Under the pieces are notes generated by a model. That model had not been told where the DNA came from. It did not search any database and was given only the letters and a program-made list of their open reading frames with translations. Positions 34,300 through 47,136 of a stretch of DNA of 64,000 nt are shown here, one piece after another (position 1 is the stretch's first letter; each line of letters begins with the position of its first letter). The DNA is taken from positions 63,038,484 through 63,102,483 of the forward strand of contig CM066313.1 of assembly GCA_033807775.1 (NCBI GenBank), read 5' to 3'. The DNA is from Saussurea involucrata (Eukaryota; Streptophyta; Magnoliopsida; Asterales; Asteraceae). The position numbers were made by a program, and so were the translations under genes.

Positions 34300-35875
34300 T
34301 TTTTGTGACAGTTTAAAAAAAACAGATTTGTAACGGTTTGCTAAAAAAACGTTACAAAAAGTCAAATAAAAAGTTAGAGAATTGTTTTAGTAACAATTTT
34401 TATGAAGAAACGTTACTATTACAAAAACAATTGAACCATAAAGTAACATTTTAGATAAAAACGTCAATAAAAGGTACCCTAAGGTAACAGTTTTGAAAAA
34501 CCGTTGCCTTATGTTGTGACGGTTTTTACAAACCGTTGCAATATAAGACTTTTTAGTGACGATTTTTTTCAAAATCGTTGCTTTATGTAGTAACGGTTTT
34601 AAAAAGTCGTTACCAAAAACTAAAATATGTGTAACAACGCTTATTTGAAAACCGTTTCCAAAAGTCACCAAGTTTTGTGGCAACGATTTTGCAAAATTTG
34701 CGTCACCAAAAGTAAGTGTATGGCAATGCTTTTTAAAAATTATATGTCACCATATGTCATGCTTTGGTAACGGTATTAAAACATTTACATCACAGTATCT
34801 TAAGCTACATTGACGGTTTTGAATAATTTAGTCACCATATGTCATCTTATGGTGACGGTTTTGAGTACGTTACCACATGTCATTCTACGGTAACGATTTA
34901 AAACAAATAAAAGTCATCATATATTATGTTATGGTGACGATTTTAAAACCAAATTTGTCACAATGGTGACGGTTTTGTATAATAAATGTCATTATATATC
35001 ATGTTGTGGAGACGGTTAGAATAATAAACGTCAACGTAAGTCATGCTACAATGACGATTTTGTGAAATAAACGTGACCATATGTAATGTTATGGTGATGA
35101 TTTTAAAAAATAAACGTCAGTGTACGTCATGCTACAGTGACGGTTTTGAACAATAAACGTTATCGTACGTCGTGTTACATGAACGGTTTCGGAAACTTTA
35201 CGTCACGTTATGTCATGCTACATTGACGGTTTAGAAAAATGAAAGTCACCGTACGTCATGCTATGGTGACGGTATTTAAAATATAAACGTCACCGCATGT
35301 TATGCTACAATAACAGCTTCGAAAAAATTACGTCACCGTATGTCATGCTACCGTCACGGTTTAGAAAAAAATGTCACCTTAAGTCATGCTATGGTGACTG
35401 TTTCGAAAATAAACGTTATGTACGTTATGCAACGATGACAGTTTTGACCAAAAAACAATGTCACCCTATGTCATGTTATCGTGACGTTTTCAAATAATCA
35501 ACGTTATGTATGTCATGTTAAAATGATGATTTTAAATAATGACCGTCACCTTATGTCATCCTATGGTGATGGTTTTAAAAAATAAATTGTCGCCCTATGT
35601 TATGTTACAGTGACGTTTTGAAATCTAGATGTTACCGTATGTCATGTTACGTCACTGTATATCATGAAGCGATGATGATTTTGAGAAATTTAGTCACGGT
35701 AAATGTAATGTTAGGGTGACGGTTTTGAATGATAAATGTCAGTGTATGTCATTTTATAGTGACGGTTTTGATAAAGTTACGTCACCAAATGTCATGATTC
35801 ACTAACGGTTCTCATCAGTTCTCATGATACAGTAACAGTTGAATGTTACTAAGTTTTATTTTACATGACAATGGT
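34300..35875. repeat. CACTA left subterminal repeat array
   Basis: Dozens of degenerate units of about 40-50 bp built on GTCACCGTATGTCATGCTA then GGTGACGGTTTT and AAATAAAC. Each unit contains inverted GTCACC/GGTGAC halves, so the array has strong local dyad symmetry. In En/Spm-type elements such subterminal repeats bind TNPA. No gene is present. Confidence 0.88.
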
Positions 35876-36680
35876 ATTTAAGTATAAAAAAGACAAACGT
35901 TTATGTAATATTTTGTAGCACAAACAATGACAAACAAAGTAGAAAATATTTTTTGAAAATTTCGGCGGTATAACTGTTGTAAATTAAACATTTCCAAAAC
36001 CTGTATAATAGCACAAAACGCCAACCAATTGAGAAAAAAAACTATGGCACAAAGTGAATCAAACAAAACAAATATATAAATATAACAAACATACATGCTA
36101 GATAAAGTATTTCCCAAAAGGTTTTTCAAATATTCTGAACTGAGTTGAAGATGTCGTCAAATATTGTAGGATCGTCTTATGTGCGCTAATATTCGATTCT
36201 TTCCACGCCTGCTCAAAAGTAGGAAGGTAAATAATGTGAGAATTAATGCAAACATAGTATGATCATATTTAACATGCAAATGAGTAACAACAAGGGCTAA
36301 GAAAAAGATCGACTAAAACCTAAAAAATCTGACTTACTGAATGATAAGAGGAGGTTGCAAATGAGTAACAACAAGGGCATAACACGTTTATTCTTTGTTG
36401 TCGTGATTCTTTATAATCTGTAACTGTAAAAGAACAATTATGAAGTATGAGTTAACAAAACCAAAACTATGCAAGTAACCGTTCATTGAGCAAAAAACAT
36501 TTAATTTGGCAATATGGTAGATACAAGAAAAATTAAAGAACCACACTAAATTATGCATATTATTTAATAAGTCAATTCCTAGGAAGAGAAAAAAGTTACT
36601 AACCATGGTTAGTTCATCTTTAAGCACTTAACACCTTGGCAACTACAACATCAACAACAAATTCAAAGAGGTAGAGCGGG
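35876..36680. other. AT-rich 3' flank of the transposase gene
   Basis: About 800 bp between the subterminal array and the last transposase exon on -. It probably holds the transposase 3' UTR. No other feature is recognised. Confidence 0.5.
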
Positions 36681-39600
36681 TCAATTTGCTTTGCGCACAG
36701 TTATACCTCTACAGTCTGTCCGAAAGTAATCATCCCTGGATTCCTTACCCAAATCAAGTGGATCTACGCGTGGCAATATATTATCATTCTGAGGAAGTAT
36801 CACTGTACTGAATTCCTCGTCAACATCAGCATAGGCATCTCTATAATTTTTGGGTGGTGTCATAAAAACAATAGACTTTTTCTTATCAAGTTGATCCTTC
36901 ACATAAAATACCTGCCTAGCTTGTGACGCCAAAATAAAAGGATCGTCCTTGTGTCCTAATCTATTAAGCTCAACCAAGGTGTAGCCAAAACCATCCTTTT
37001 TGACCCCGTGTCTATTGTCAACCCAATCACAATTGAAAATAGGAATCTTTCTTGTATGATAATCTAGAACCCATATCTCTTGTAGAACACCATAATAAAA
37101 CGCTTGAGCATAACTTACACCATATTTACAGATGTGCATGTCAGACGCCTCTACACTAACCCCACTATTCTGGTAATTTCTACCTTCACGAGATTTTGTG
37201 CGAAACAGGTATCCATTGATGTGGTATGCATCGTATTTCATCACCTCGATGTCTGGGCCACGTGATATCCACCTTAAGATCTATTTGGTACTTTCTTTAG
37301 CGACTGCCAACTCTCTCTCAACCTGGAATTCCTCATAAGAATTAGACTTCTGTTTTAAAGAAAAATAATATAGCAAAAAAACATTTAGTGGAAACTCTTT
37401 ACCTGATTTCGTAACCATTTGCCAAACGTTTTACTATGCTCTTTCTCCAGCCATGCTTGTCGTTGTGCAGGATGTTGTTCTTTCAAAAAGGTCATGTGTC
37501 GACTGAAAAATACAATGATATAAGAATGTCATAATACTTATACGAAAATGTTAGAAAAATGAAAAGGTAAATGAATAACTAAAACTTACTCGATATAAGG
37601 CTCAACTTCAGGTGTATTCTGCATTACATAAAAATGTGCTTTCGACAATAGTTCAGGACATACTTGCATCAATTTACCGGCTGACAGTGGTTTTCCTTCA
37701 TTAACAGAATTATCAACTTCACCATTGTCAAATGTGTTATGCTTGTCAGGTGGAATACCAATTGTCGTCATGCTTCTTTTGTACTCACCCAAACACTCAA
37801 TTGTCTCCTCTGCCACATTCTCTTCAGCAATGCATCCTTCCGGTTTGTTTTTGTTTCGCACATGCCCTTTAATAACCTTCATACATCTTTCGAAAGGATA
37901 CATCCATCGAAAGCATACAGGACCGCATAATTTCACTTCCCTCGTAAGATGTACAGTTAAATGAACCATGATATCAAAAAATGATGGAGGAAAGTATTTC
38001 TCAAGCAAACATAATGTCACACAAATTTCTTCCTGCAATTTATCTAGCTCTTCCACATTGACTTCTTTGCTAGATATTGATCTGAAAAAGAAACAAAACC
38101 TGATAATAGCGTATCTCGTGGCTTTTGGCATAATTGATCGTATCGCAATTGGCAAAAATTGTTGCATCAACATGTGATAGTCATGTGATTTAAGTCCTAT
38201 CAACTTGCGATCTTTTCGACTCACCAGGCTAGCAAAATTTGAACAATACCCTTGTGGAACCCTTAACTCATATAATGTTTCACAGAACTTGTCTTTTTCC
38301 TGCTTGGTTAATGTGTAACATGCTGCAGGGAGTATTGCTCCACTGCCTTGTGTCTTAGGTTCCAATTCCGGTCTTAACCCAAAATGCACCAAGTCCATTC
38401 GAGCCTCCAATCCATCTTTCGTCTTCCCTGGCATGTTTAGCAATGTTCCAATAAGACTCTCACACACATTCTTTTCTATGTGCATAAAGTCTAAGCAATG
38501 TTGAACATAATTGTAACGCCAATACCTAAGTCGTCGTTGCCATATGTTGTATTTCTTCCAATAAGTGGTTTCCTTGTTTCCCCCATTTGACCTTGTCTTG
38601 ATTCTCTTCATCTTTCCACCTCTTCCCTGCGAGAATTCCACTTTTGTATCCTTTACTCCTTTTCCCCATGAATTCTCTATGGATTTTACCTCCCCATATA
38701 TTTCTTCCCCACTCATAGGTGTCACAGCAATGTCCAACTCTTGTTTTCCATTGAATGCCTTCCTTTGCCTTCTAAACGGGTGATCATATGGTAGATATAT
38801 TCTGTGACCAATGTAACTTTGTTTACATGAGAAAGGAAGTCTAACACACTGGGTTTCTTTTCGGCATACTACGCAACCTTTGTATCCACTGTAGGGACAA
38901 CCACATAGTGTACCAAGAGCAGGGTAATCATTTATTGTCCATAAAACAACAGCACGTAGAGTAAACACCTCTTGTGCATATGCATCATAGGTTTCAACTC
39001 CCTGCTCGAATAAGAACTGAAGATCATCAACCAAAGGTTCTAAAAACACATCGATGTCATTACAAGGCGTACCTGATATTAGTAAGGACAACATGATGAA
39101 TTTTCTTTTCATACATAACCATGGTGGAAGATTGTAAATCACAGTTAAAACTGGCCATACGCTATGATGTCTATTTCCTCGGTTTACATCAACTCCATCA
39201 GCCGAAATGCCTAGCCGCAAATTTCTTGGATCGTTAGCAATTTCAGGGAATCTGTCATCTATTGCCCTCCATGCCTGTGAGTCCGCCGGATGACGTAAAA
39301 CACCATCTTTTTTTCTAGTGGTCTCGTGCCATATTAAGTCTTTTGCTATGGTCTTTGTTTGAAACAAACGTTTCATCCTTGGGATGATGGGAAAGTACCA
39401 CAATACTTTTGCCGGAATATTCTCGTACAATTTTCCTGTCTTGTCATCTACTTTCCATCTTGATTTTCCACAAGTAGGACACACTTTGAAATCCTTGTAC
39501 TTGTTCCTATAAAGAAAACAGTCGTTGATACATGCATGTATCTTTGTATACCCTGAACCCATTGCTTTCATTGTTTTCTTAGCCTCATATGTACTTCTCA

Positions 39601-40210
39601 TCATTTCATTACCTTCAGGGAGCATTTTTTTTAACAAAACTAGTAGTTCATTGAAGAACTTGTCAGATGCTCCATACTTACTCTTCAAGTTGAACAATTC
39701 AACCATTGCAGACAACTTAGTAAAGTTGGGACACCCTTTGTATAGTGGTTTTTCAACATCTTCAAGCAACTCTTGAAACTTCTCATGGTCATTTATGAAA
39801 TTGTCTTCTGTTGCTTGAACCATTTCAATGGTTTCTGGAGCATCTGTTGGAATTTCTATGATTGATGGTGCATTTGTGGCAAAGTCAACAAATTCTTCAA
39901 TGCACACACCATCATTGACATTGAGATGTCCGCTTCTTGGTGTCTCGTCTTTTTCTCCATGCTTAGTCCACTTGATGTAGTTTTGATCGATCCCCTTGCT
40001 AAATAGGTGATGATCTACCTCGTCCACATCAAGGGCGTAGTGGTTTAAACAAAACACACATGGACATGGAATTTTAATTTTCTCGCATGTGTTTAGTGGG
40101 TCCATGTTCCTCAAAATCTTCAACCGATGGACAACGTACTTCAGAAATGCCGCAAATCCATCTATATACGGCTTTTTGGTTCTATTTGTACGCATCCAAG
40201 ATTTATCCAT
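36681..40210 (-). pseudogene. TNP2-type CACTA transposase (3 exons, one nonsense codon)
   Basis: Exon 1, 40210-37590, is open for 873 codons from ATG (MDKSWMRTNRTKKPYIDGFAAF). The transposase-associated N-terminal region is at about 1-90. The TNP2 transposase core is at about 260-450 (LWYFPIIPRMKRLFQT, LRLGISADGVDVNRG, VWPVLTVIYNLPPWLCMK, GTPCNDIDVFLEPLVDDLQFL, LWTINDYPALGTLCGCPYSGYKGC). A DUF4218-like region is at about 665-795 (KSHDYHMLMQQFLPIAIR, YPFERCMKVIKGHVRNKNKPEGCIAEE). Donor GTAAGT. Exon 2, 37502-37403, is flanked by CAG and GTAAAG. Exon 3 starts at 37349 and carries the DUF4216-like region (FNCDWVDNRHGVKKDGFGYTLVELNRL, DDPFILASQARQVFYVKD), ending at 36681. Exon phases agree, but TAG at 37283-37281 interrupts exon 3, removing the C-terminal domain. 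The protein would bind and cut CACTA ends. Confidence 0.88.
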
Positions 40211-40380
40211 TTTATGGTATCTGTAGAATTAAAAACAAAGAAACACATTCACAAAAATCAGTTAGTATTACAGCCATATAGATCAACCACCTAACAAAAA
40301 TCAAGAATATAAAAGGTTAGTGACACAAAGAGTGTAACAAAACAACATTCAATATATTAAATTCCATGCATCCAGATCTG
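40211..40380 (-). other. Region directly upstream of the transposase gene
   Basis: AT-rich, about 170 bp, presumably 5' UTR or promoter of the transposase. No TATA box can be chosen with confidence. Confidence 0.4.
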
Positions 40381-40399
40381 TTTGGAAATCGGGTTATAA

Positions 40400-40985
40400 G
40401 ATGATTATGCATAGGTAGTTATTGGTAGTTGTTCATCATTAAGTGGTCTGCATGATTAAGAGGTTGTTTGGTAGTTGGTCATCATTACATGGTCAGAATG
40501 ATTAAGAAGTTGTTTGGTAGTTGTTCATCATTAAGTGGTTAGAATGATTAAGAGGCTGTTTGGCAATTGTTCATCATTAAGTGGCCGGAATGATTAAGAG
40601 GCTCTATCTTTAGAACATGATTGCTAACGGGTTGTTTATTTACCTCTTAATAGTTCCATTAAGAGGCAGAACCTCTTAATAGGTTGGTAATTACTAACAG
40701 GTTGTTTGTTTACCTCTTAATAGTTCCCTTAAGAGGCAGAACCTCTTAATAGTTTGGTAATTGTTCATCATTAAGTGGTCAGAATGATTAAGAGGTTGTT
40801 TGGTAATTGTTCATCATTAAGTGGTCAAAATGATTAAGAGGCTCTATCTTTAGAACATGATTGCTAACGGGTTGTTTATTTACCTCTTAATAGTTCCATT
40901 AAGAGGCAGAACCTCTTAATAGGTTGGTAATTACTAACAGGTTGTTTGTTTACCTTTTAATAGGTTGGTAATTACTAGCAAAACA
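40400..40985. repeat. MITE-derived direct repeats with CCTCTTAATAG palindromes
   Basis: About six copies of a GTTCATCATTAAGTGGTC unit followed by AGAATGATTAAGAGG, and two near-identical copies (about 40600-40715 and 40840-40955) of a longer unit with CTCTTAATAGTTCCATTAAG symmetry. The same sequence family, in inverted order, is found in intron 1 of the TNPA-like gene (56280-56990). It lies just upstream of the transposase gene. It is probably a hAT-type MITE remnant amplified in tandem. Confidence 0.72.
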
Positions 40986-43331
40986 TTGGCACAACTTCAC
41001 TTCAAGAAAACTTTTTCCTTTGTCAATTAAACACGAACATGCAAATAAATCGTGTATGCCATGATATAAACTCACCAGATGTATTCATCCGCAATGAAGA
41101 AAATCTTAATTCACAATATAGTTACTATAATAACCATATTTAACACTATACCAAAGCCAATGAGCACCACTGAAGTACAAATGGTTGCACACTACTAACT
41201 TCACTTTTAGGTGTCTTTACTATAATAACCATTCATGTATTCTGCCATGAACTTTTGTTTTTGTTTTGGTTAGGTGCTCTAATGATGTGGATGATTCATC
41301 ATTGCAAGCTTAGGCTTCCTGCATGTGACCACATATAAGGCATTCCATTAAGATCTTTTCTCTTTTGTTTTATGTAACAACTACTAAGATTTGACGCACT
41401 CAGACTCTTATAATCTAATTACCAGTGATTAACAATATGTTATTGTTGATGCCACAAACACATGCATTTTGAGCATTTGAACAGTTCCTAAGTAAAAATT
41501 AGCTATAAAAACCACTTAAACACGATCCATGGGATGTACCCCATGGAATGACAGCCACAAGTATGTCATTTCTAGGACGAACTCGAGTCTTGAATATCAC
41601 ATATGAGAGTTTTGAGCTTAAAGCATTTACATTCCCTGTGAAAATGGGAAGAAGAAATGAATAGGTATGTTAGTTTAAGGGTCTGTTTGTTAGCAGCTTA
41701 ATGAGCTTAATGGGACTCGTAGCTTATTCGGTCAGTTGACTGTTTGGTAGTGGCTTAATAATAGAGAAAGTGGCTTAATTATATAGAAAGTAGCTTATTC
41801 AGTAAGCTTTTAGCACGAACCTTTAAGCAATAACCCACACAACATTAACAACACTACTAAAAACCATCAAATTCAACCATGATCAGTTAAAAAACTACAG
41901 CACCAAACCAGAAAAGAACCCACAACTTATATAGCAACTTTTTCATACTTAAGCACCATAAGGCACCATCATTAAACCTCAAGATCACAATAAGGACCTC
42001 ATGACGAGATCAAAGAATTGTGGTAGCAGCTTAAATTATGCATATGGATTCAACAGAAATAAAATCGCAGCAACATATCAGTTTCAAATTGATCAAACTC
42101 CCTTCGCAAACTGAACCCCCCAAGATACAAATAAAATATAATCAAACCCCAGCACCCACAAAAACACAAACCAGAAACATGAACCAGAAGGGATCCAAAA
42201 CAACCAACCAATCATACAATTTTTCCTATCTGGAAAGTCAAAGATCAACCACCAAGTGCATACACAATCTAGGTGTTGTTTGTTTACAGCTACCATCATT
42301 AGCATTTTATTAACTTTGAGAAGGCCCATTACTTAGTAAATGAAAATGACTTTTCAGTTCAACCATCAAATACAACACTAAATGTACAAGCAAATGAAAA
42401 GAACCCTATTGGGAATGCGAAAGTTAAGTTCAATCCTTCCCTACTACTTCTACAAAATTCGGTGCTCTCCAACAAATGAGATACATATCTAGAGTCCACT
42501 CTGCAAATGAAAAAAGGAAAAGAAAAACAATATTCTGCAATCGACATACCTTCGATCGATTATGTTTCCTGGTTAGAGATACCATGATCGATTCAGATTT
42601 CCCTATTAACAAACACTGAACTGATTTAGGTTTTCGATTGAGAGTGGCCTGAGTCGTGATTTGAGGGCAGCAATTGAGAGGAGCAATTCGAATTACACCC
42701 GGTTGAGAATCAGATTTGAACGTGATCTGGAGCCAGAAGCCTCAGAAATTAAAATCGACGGAGGGAGACTCGAGAGCGAGAGCGGGATAAATTTTGGAGA
42801 AATCCTCTCTTTTTTGGAAAGGGCTTTAACTATTGTTTATATTTATTTTTTGCTTCAAAAATAAAATAGAAAAACATCATTTCAGAAAAAATTCAATTAT
42901 TTCTTATTAAACTATAATTTAAAATAATACTTTTAAATAAGAAAAAATTTGTAAGTTAAATAATATTTTTTTTAACTGATGAAGTGAAATTATAAATATC
43001 TAGTTATATATATAAATTTATTTGATATTTAACTTTTACTTAAAACAATAACTTTTAAAAAATTGTGTATATGCGTATATAGATGAAAATGTTTTATCAA
43101 CGAATTTATTTGGATGTGTTTGTATAGTTTAACGTTTATCTTATCGTGTTTCAGTTTGGAGTGTGCATTGGTCGGGTTGGGTGGGTTCGGGTAGACAAAC
43201 CAAAAAACCGATCGAATTTCGGATATTGAAATAAGATTGCTTCGATTTAGAGGTTGATCGGGTTAACGTTTCAGGTTGATGTCGACCGACTAGCATTTAC
43301 TATTTTCGAAAGATAGTTATATATATATATA
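40986..43331. other. AT-rich intergenic DNA inside CACTA
   Basis: No gene supported. A MITE-like stretch with GGTCTGTTTGTTAGCAGC and repeated TGGCTTAAT motifs lies at about 41690-41830. A purine/pyrimidine-biased block at 42590-42830 could be part of an upstream leader of the transposase, but no splice pair links it convincingly. 42840-43140 is very AT-rich. Confidence 0.45.
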
Positions 43332-43713
43332 TAGGCTGGGTATCTTTTGCAAACTAGTGTATTTGTACAAACTCGTACAAACTATACCTAGCTTCATGAT
43401 TTTGTAAATTTGGCTTCATGAATATATATATATATATATATATATATTTTGGCTTCATGAATATATAATTTGGCTTCATGAATATATCATTTGGCATTTT
43501 TAACTAATTTTTTTACAAAAATAAGGGTATTTTAGGGCTCCACCGAAAAAAATTAGTTAAAAATGCCAAATGATATATTCATGAAGCCAAATTATATATT
43601 CATGAAGCCAAAATATATATGTATATATTCATGAAGCCAAATTTACAAAATCATGAAGCTAGGTATGGTTTGTACGAGTTTGTACAAATACACTGGTTTG
43701 CAAAAGATACCAC

Positions 43714-43718
<5 letters not shown>
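43332..43718. mobile_element. Foldback MITE, long inverted repeat
   Basis: The left arm TATAGGCTGGGTATCTTTTG and right arm CAAAAGATACCACCCCTATA continue inward as a long imperfect inverted repeat (AGCTTCATGATTTTG..., GGCTTCATGAATATAT units on both sides). The centre is near 43527. Flanks are TA microsatellite on both sides, so the target duplication cannot be resolved. Confidence 0.78.
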
Positions 43719-43750
<32 letters not shown>

Positions 43751-43754
<4 letters not shown>

Positions 43755-44510
43755 GGGTCAGGTTCAGGATAAACTCTCAAAATAACGGAAAACTAAGGAA
43801 CACCCCGGTAAGCCTTCATTTGGACGATATGCACTTATGCATACAAATGCATAAGACACACGTGCATAAAAACCAAAAAACAACTTAATTAACTTGGATG
43901 CACAAGTGCATATTGTCCGGATTAGGGGTGTGAAAAACCCGAATAATCCGAAATCTAAACCTGAAACGAAAATAAAGTGTTTTTGCAATACCCGAATACC
44001 CTGAAAACGGACTTTTGGGGAAATATTTGGGTTCGGGTTGGGTTTGATCTTTGGTTACCCGACCCGTCCGAAAACCCGAAATAATATACATATATATTTT
44101 AAATACTATATAAATATATTTATTTATCTAATTTTCTTTAGAAAATCGTAAATTATAGTCGGTGGGAAATGTTTTTTAATTCTTAAACTTATTTTCGATT
44201 TCATCAATCTCTCGTTTGATTGAATTCATCCTCAAAATCGATTGAATTTATATATACTTTTTGTATTATAATAATACCCGAACCTGACCGACATTAACCC
44301 GAAACTCGACCAACCTGAACCCGAAGCAATCCGAAATCTGAAAGTTAAAGTTTGGCTCTTGATTTTCATATCCGAATTCCGATTAGGTTTTCGGGTTGTC
44401 CACCCGAACTCGCCCGACCCGCCCGATGCACACCCCTAGTCCGGATGAAGAGCTATCAGGGTGTTTCTTAGTTTTCCATTTTTTGAGGTTTTCTCGTGAA
44501 CCTCCCTCCA
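43751..44510. mobile_element. TIR MITE containing a nested hAT MITE
   Basis: Ends TGTAGGGTCAGGTTCAGGAT and, inverted, TGGAGGGAGGTTCACGAGAA, both followed by a shared GGAAAACTAAG(G/A)AACACC. They are flanked by TA repeats. It is interrupted at 43923-44438 by a separate element. Confidence 0.72.
43923..44438. mobile_element. hAT-type MITE (516 bp), 8-bp TSD
   Basis: Ends TAGGGGTGTG and CACACCCCTA are perfect 10-bp inverted repeats. GTCCGGAT flanks it at 43915-43922 and 44439-44446. The inner sequence is rich in CCCGAACC-type motifs. A partial inverted relative lies at about 44555-44735. Confidence 0.87.
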
Positions 44511-44554
44511 TATATATATATATATATATTCATATAACATTTTAAATATATATG

Positions 44555-44735
44555 TATATTATTTTGGGTTTTCAGATGGGTTGGGTCCAAAGATCAAACC
44601 CGAACCCATATATCATCCCAAGAACCAGGTTTCGGATTTTAGGATATTTGGGTTTTGCAAAGAACATCTTATTAATGGTTCGGGTTCGGGTTCGGTTTCG
44701 GATTTCAGACTAATCGAGTTTTGCACACCCTTAGT
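44555..44735. mobile_element. Truncated relative of the CCCGAACC-rich hAT MITE
   Basis: GGGTTGGGTCCAAAGATCAA and later GGTTCGGGTTCGGGTTCGG resemble, in inverted order, 43960-44075. It ends TTTTGCACACCCTTAG, a mutated hAT terminus. Confidence 0.6.
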
Positions 44736-45073
44736 TTCAGTTGATAATTACTTATCAATTAGTTTTATTAGATAGTTCAAATGTAGAGTTTCAAAATTGT
44801 ACTTATGTAGTAATAAGTTGTAAATACTAATTTTTAAGATATTAAAAAAATATAGTAAATGTTTTATAAGAGATTTTAACTAATTAGCATTAAATAGCGG
44901 TACATGAAGCTTTAGGAGTTGTTTTTAAGAGTTTTTCATAAAGTGTAAATGACAAGTTTGTTCAATGTGGTATCCATTTTTGTTTGGATATCATATATGT
45001 AAGTGCTTATCGTCAAAAGTCACAATTCTCACTAAATGGATTGATGGCAGACGATTATAACACGCTCACTTAA

Positions 45074-45617
45074 GGTGCATTTGGTATACCGGACAAGACA
45101 TGACATAATAGAACAAGGACCACTGTCCCACGTTTGATAGAACTTTTATGTGAAACAGACATGAACAAATTAAGTGGAACAAGTTTGTCCCTACCGTCAA
45201 ATACACGTTACATTTTATATTTTATTCATTCTTTAAATTTTATTTATTCTATTTTATACTTCTTAAACTTTCACTTGACTTTCCTTAAAATATTATTTTT
45301 ATATGATTTCTATGTTTTGAGTAGATTATGTAAATTATTAAATACTAATAGTATAAATATATATAAAATGTTAGAAAATAAAAATTGGAAACTACATATT
45401 CTTTTTATTTTGGTGTTACTTTAATCGTGTTGAAAAAACTTTCTAATAATTTAATAAGTTACCTTATCAATCAAAATATATAAAATACATAAACAACTTA
45501 TTAAGGGTAAATTGGTCAATGTTATCTGTTCTGTTCAGTTATGTCTATCAAACACTGAACAACTGTTCTATTCTGTTATGTCCCGTCCTCAACATCCTAT
45601 ATGCATCCAAACGCACC
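45074..45617. mobile_element. MITE-like element with GGTGCATTTGG / CCAAACGCACC ends
   Basis: The ends are near-perfect 11-bp inverted repeats. Inner blocks ACAGACATGA and GTTCTATTCTGTTATGTC echo each other in inverted form. The interior is AT-rich. No target duplication can be identified with confidence. Confidence 0.6.
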
Positions 45618-46312
45618 CGTAATGGCAAAGGCTCTCAATCCTTGTTTCTGTCTTATTGGGTAAAATTCTTTGTCCATGTTATGTTTCTCATGTAGGGTAA
45701 TTGCATCGATAAACGCTTATCAAGGTAAGTGTTCATAAAACGACCGATTAATTATGCTAGTTGTCCTAAATCCTAATATGAAAAAATTAAAAATATAATT
45801 AAAGAGTTATGAAAAATCCTATTTCGTATTTTATTTTTATTAAACTCTTTTTTTTATCATAAGCTAATATTTGATTAAAGAGTTATGTTTTAAAACAAGT
45901 ATCTCAATCTTCCTTAACAAATATAATTTACGATTTGGATATCAAATAATTTAATTTTTTATATATATTTTAATAAAAAGTATATCTATACATATAATAA
46001 ATGAGTAACTAGCATGCCACATGTCGTCTTCTGATGAGCCGACTTCAGTATTTTCCCGCCTAAACATGTATCTGGACACACATTACATTATAAGTTCAAT
46101 TAACACACCCACATTCACTCCTCCTTAATTCAATTTTTTTATTAATTTGTATGTTACATTTACTACCCTTATAATTAGGTATGTAGTTTACTTTTAATCC
46201 CTTATTGTTTTATTTTTCATTTTAGACTCTTATCATGTAAACATAAATAATGTATATAAACTAAAATGCATTAAAAAAACATTTCTATTTTTACACATTA
46301 TACCATTGTCAT

Positions 46313-47136
46313 TAGGGCTGTAAACGAACCGAATGTTCAGCGAACCGTTCGTGAATCGTTCGGCAGGAAGTTCGTTCATGTTCGTTTATTTAATAAACGA
46401 ACGAACACGAACAAGTTTTTTTGTTCGTTTAGTTAAACGAACGAACATGAACAAATGTCTCGTTCGTTCATTTATGTTCGTGAACGTTCGTTTATATTTG
46501 TTCGTTTACGTTCGTTTATGTTTGTTTACTAAAAAAATAAGTTAAAAATTAAATATATGTTTAAGAAAAAAATAATAATTATATAATTATAATTATAATT
46601 AAAAGTAATTGGTTTATGGAAAAATAAAACAAATCAGAGGCACCAGTTTGGCTTCACTTATATACATGGTTCCAAGATTAATTTTGCTATAAAACTTCCG
46701 ATGTGGGATGCCTCAAGTGAACCAACCCATTTTTCTCATCAGATTTCATCCCACATCGCCCAAATTTCAAACCACAGCCCTTACTCTCAACTATAAATAC
46801 CCCTCATCCCTTTCACATTTTGAATTGTCATCCTCCTTTGTTTGAGTGAATCAATTGGCTTGAGCTGGTTGGCTTGAACTGAGTTAAAAATTTGATTGGA
46901 GCACCCTTTTAAATTCGGTGTACCTTTAGTTTATTTTGCGATGTTTTTGTGTTTGTGTGAACGTTAAACGAACGAACGTAAACGAACACGAACATATCTT
47001 TTTTCTAAACGAACGAACACGAACATAAAAATTTTGGTTCGTTTATTGTTCGTGTGTGTTCGTTTGTTCGTTTAACATAAACGAACGAACATGAACAAGC
47101 CTATGTTCGTGTTCGTTCGGTTCGTTTACAACCCTA
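46313..47136. mobile_element. hAT-type MITE (824 bp) rich in GTTCGTTTA motifs
   Basis: Ends TAGGGCTGTAAACGAACCGA and, inverted, TAGGGTTGTAAACGAACCGA. Flanks are ATTGTCAT (46305-46312) and ATTGTAAT (47137-47144), an 8-bp duplication with one mismatch. AACGAAC/GTTCGTT arrays fill both arms. The centre (46600-46930) is unrelated sequence carrying two USE/TATA-like pairs. Confidence 0.82.
46657..46799. promoter_or_regulatory. Divergent USE/TATA promoter-like pair
   Basis: On +, ATCCCACATCG (46748-46758) is followed after 33 bp by TATAAATA (46792-46799). On -, ATCCCACATCG (46709-46699) is followed after 34 bp by TATATAAG (46664-46657). RTCCCACATCG with a TATA box about four helical turns away is the plant snRNA Pol II promoter layout. 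No snRNA is recognisable downstream on either side. Confidence 0.55.

Noticed and set aside
34300..35875. CRISPR-like array of repeats
   Set aside because: Units are degenerate, lack constant spacers and lie directly inside CACTA termini in a plant genome; they are subterminal repeats.
42590..42860. First exon of the transposase gene
   Set aside because: No splice donor and acceptor pair leading to 40210 could be supported, and the TNP2 ORF already has a conserved start at 40210.
46800..46930. snRNA gene downstream of the USE/TATA motif
   Set aside because: No U1, U2, U4 or U5 start or fold is recognisable, and no convincing 3' box was found.
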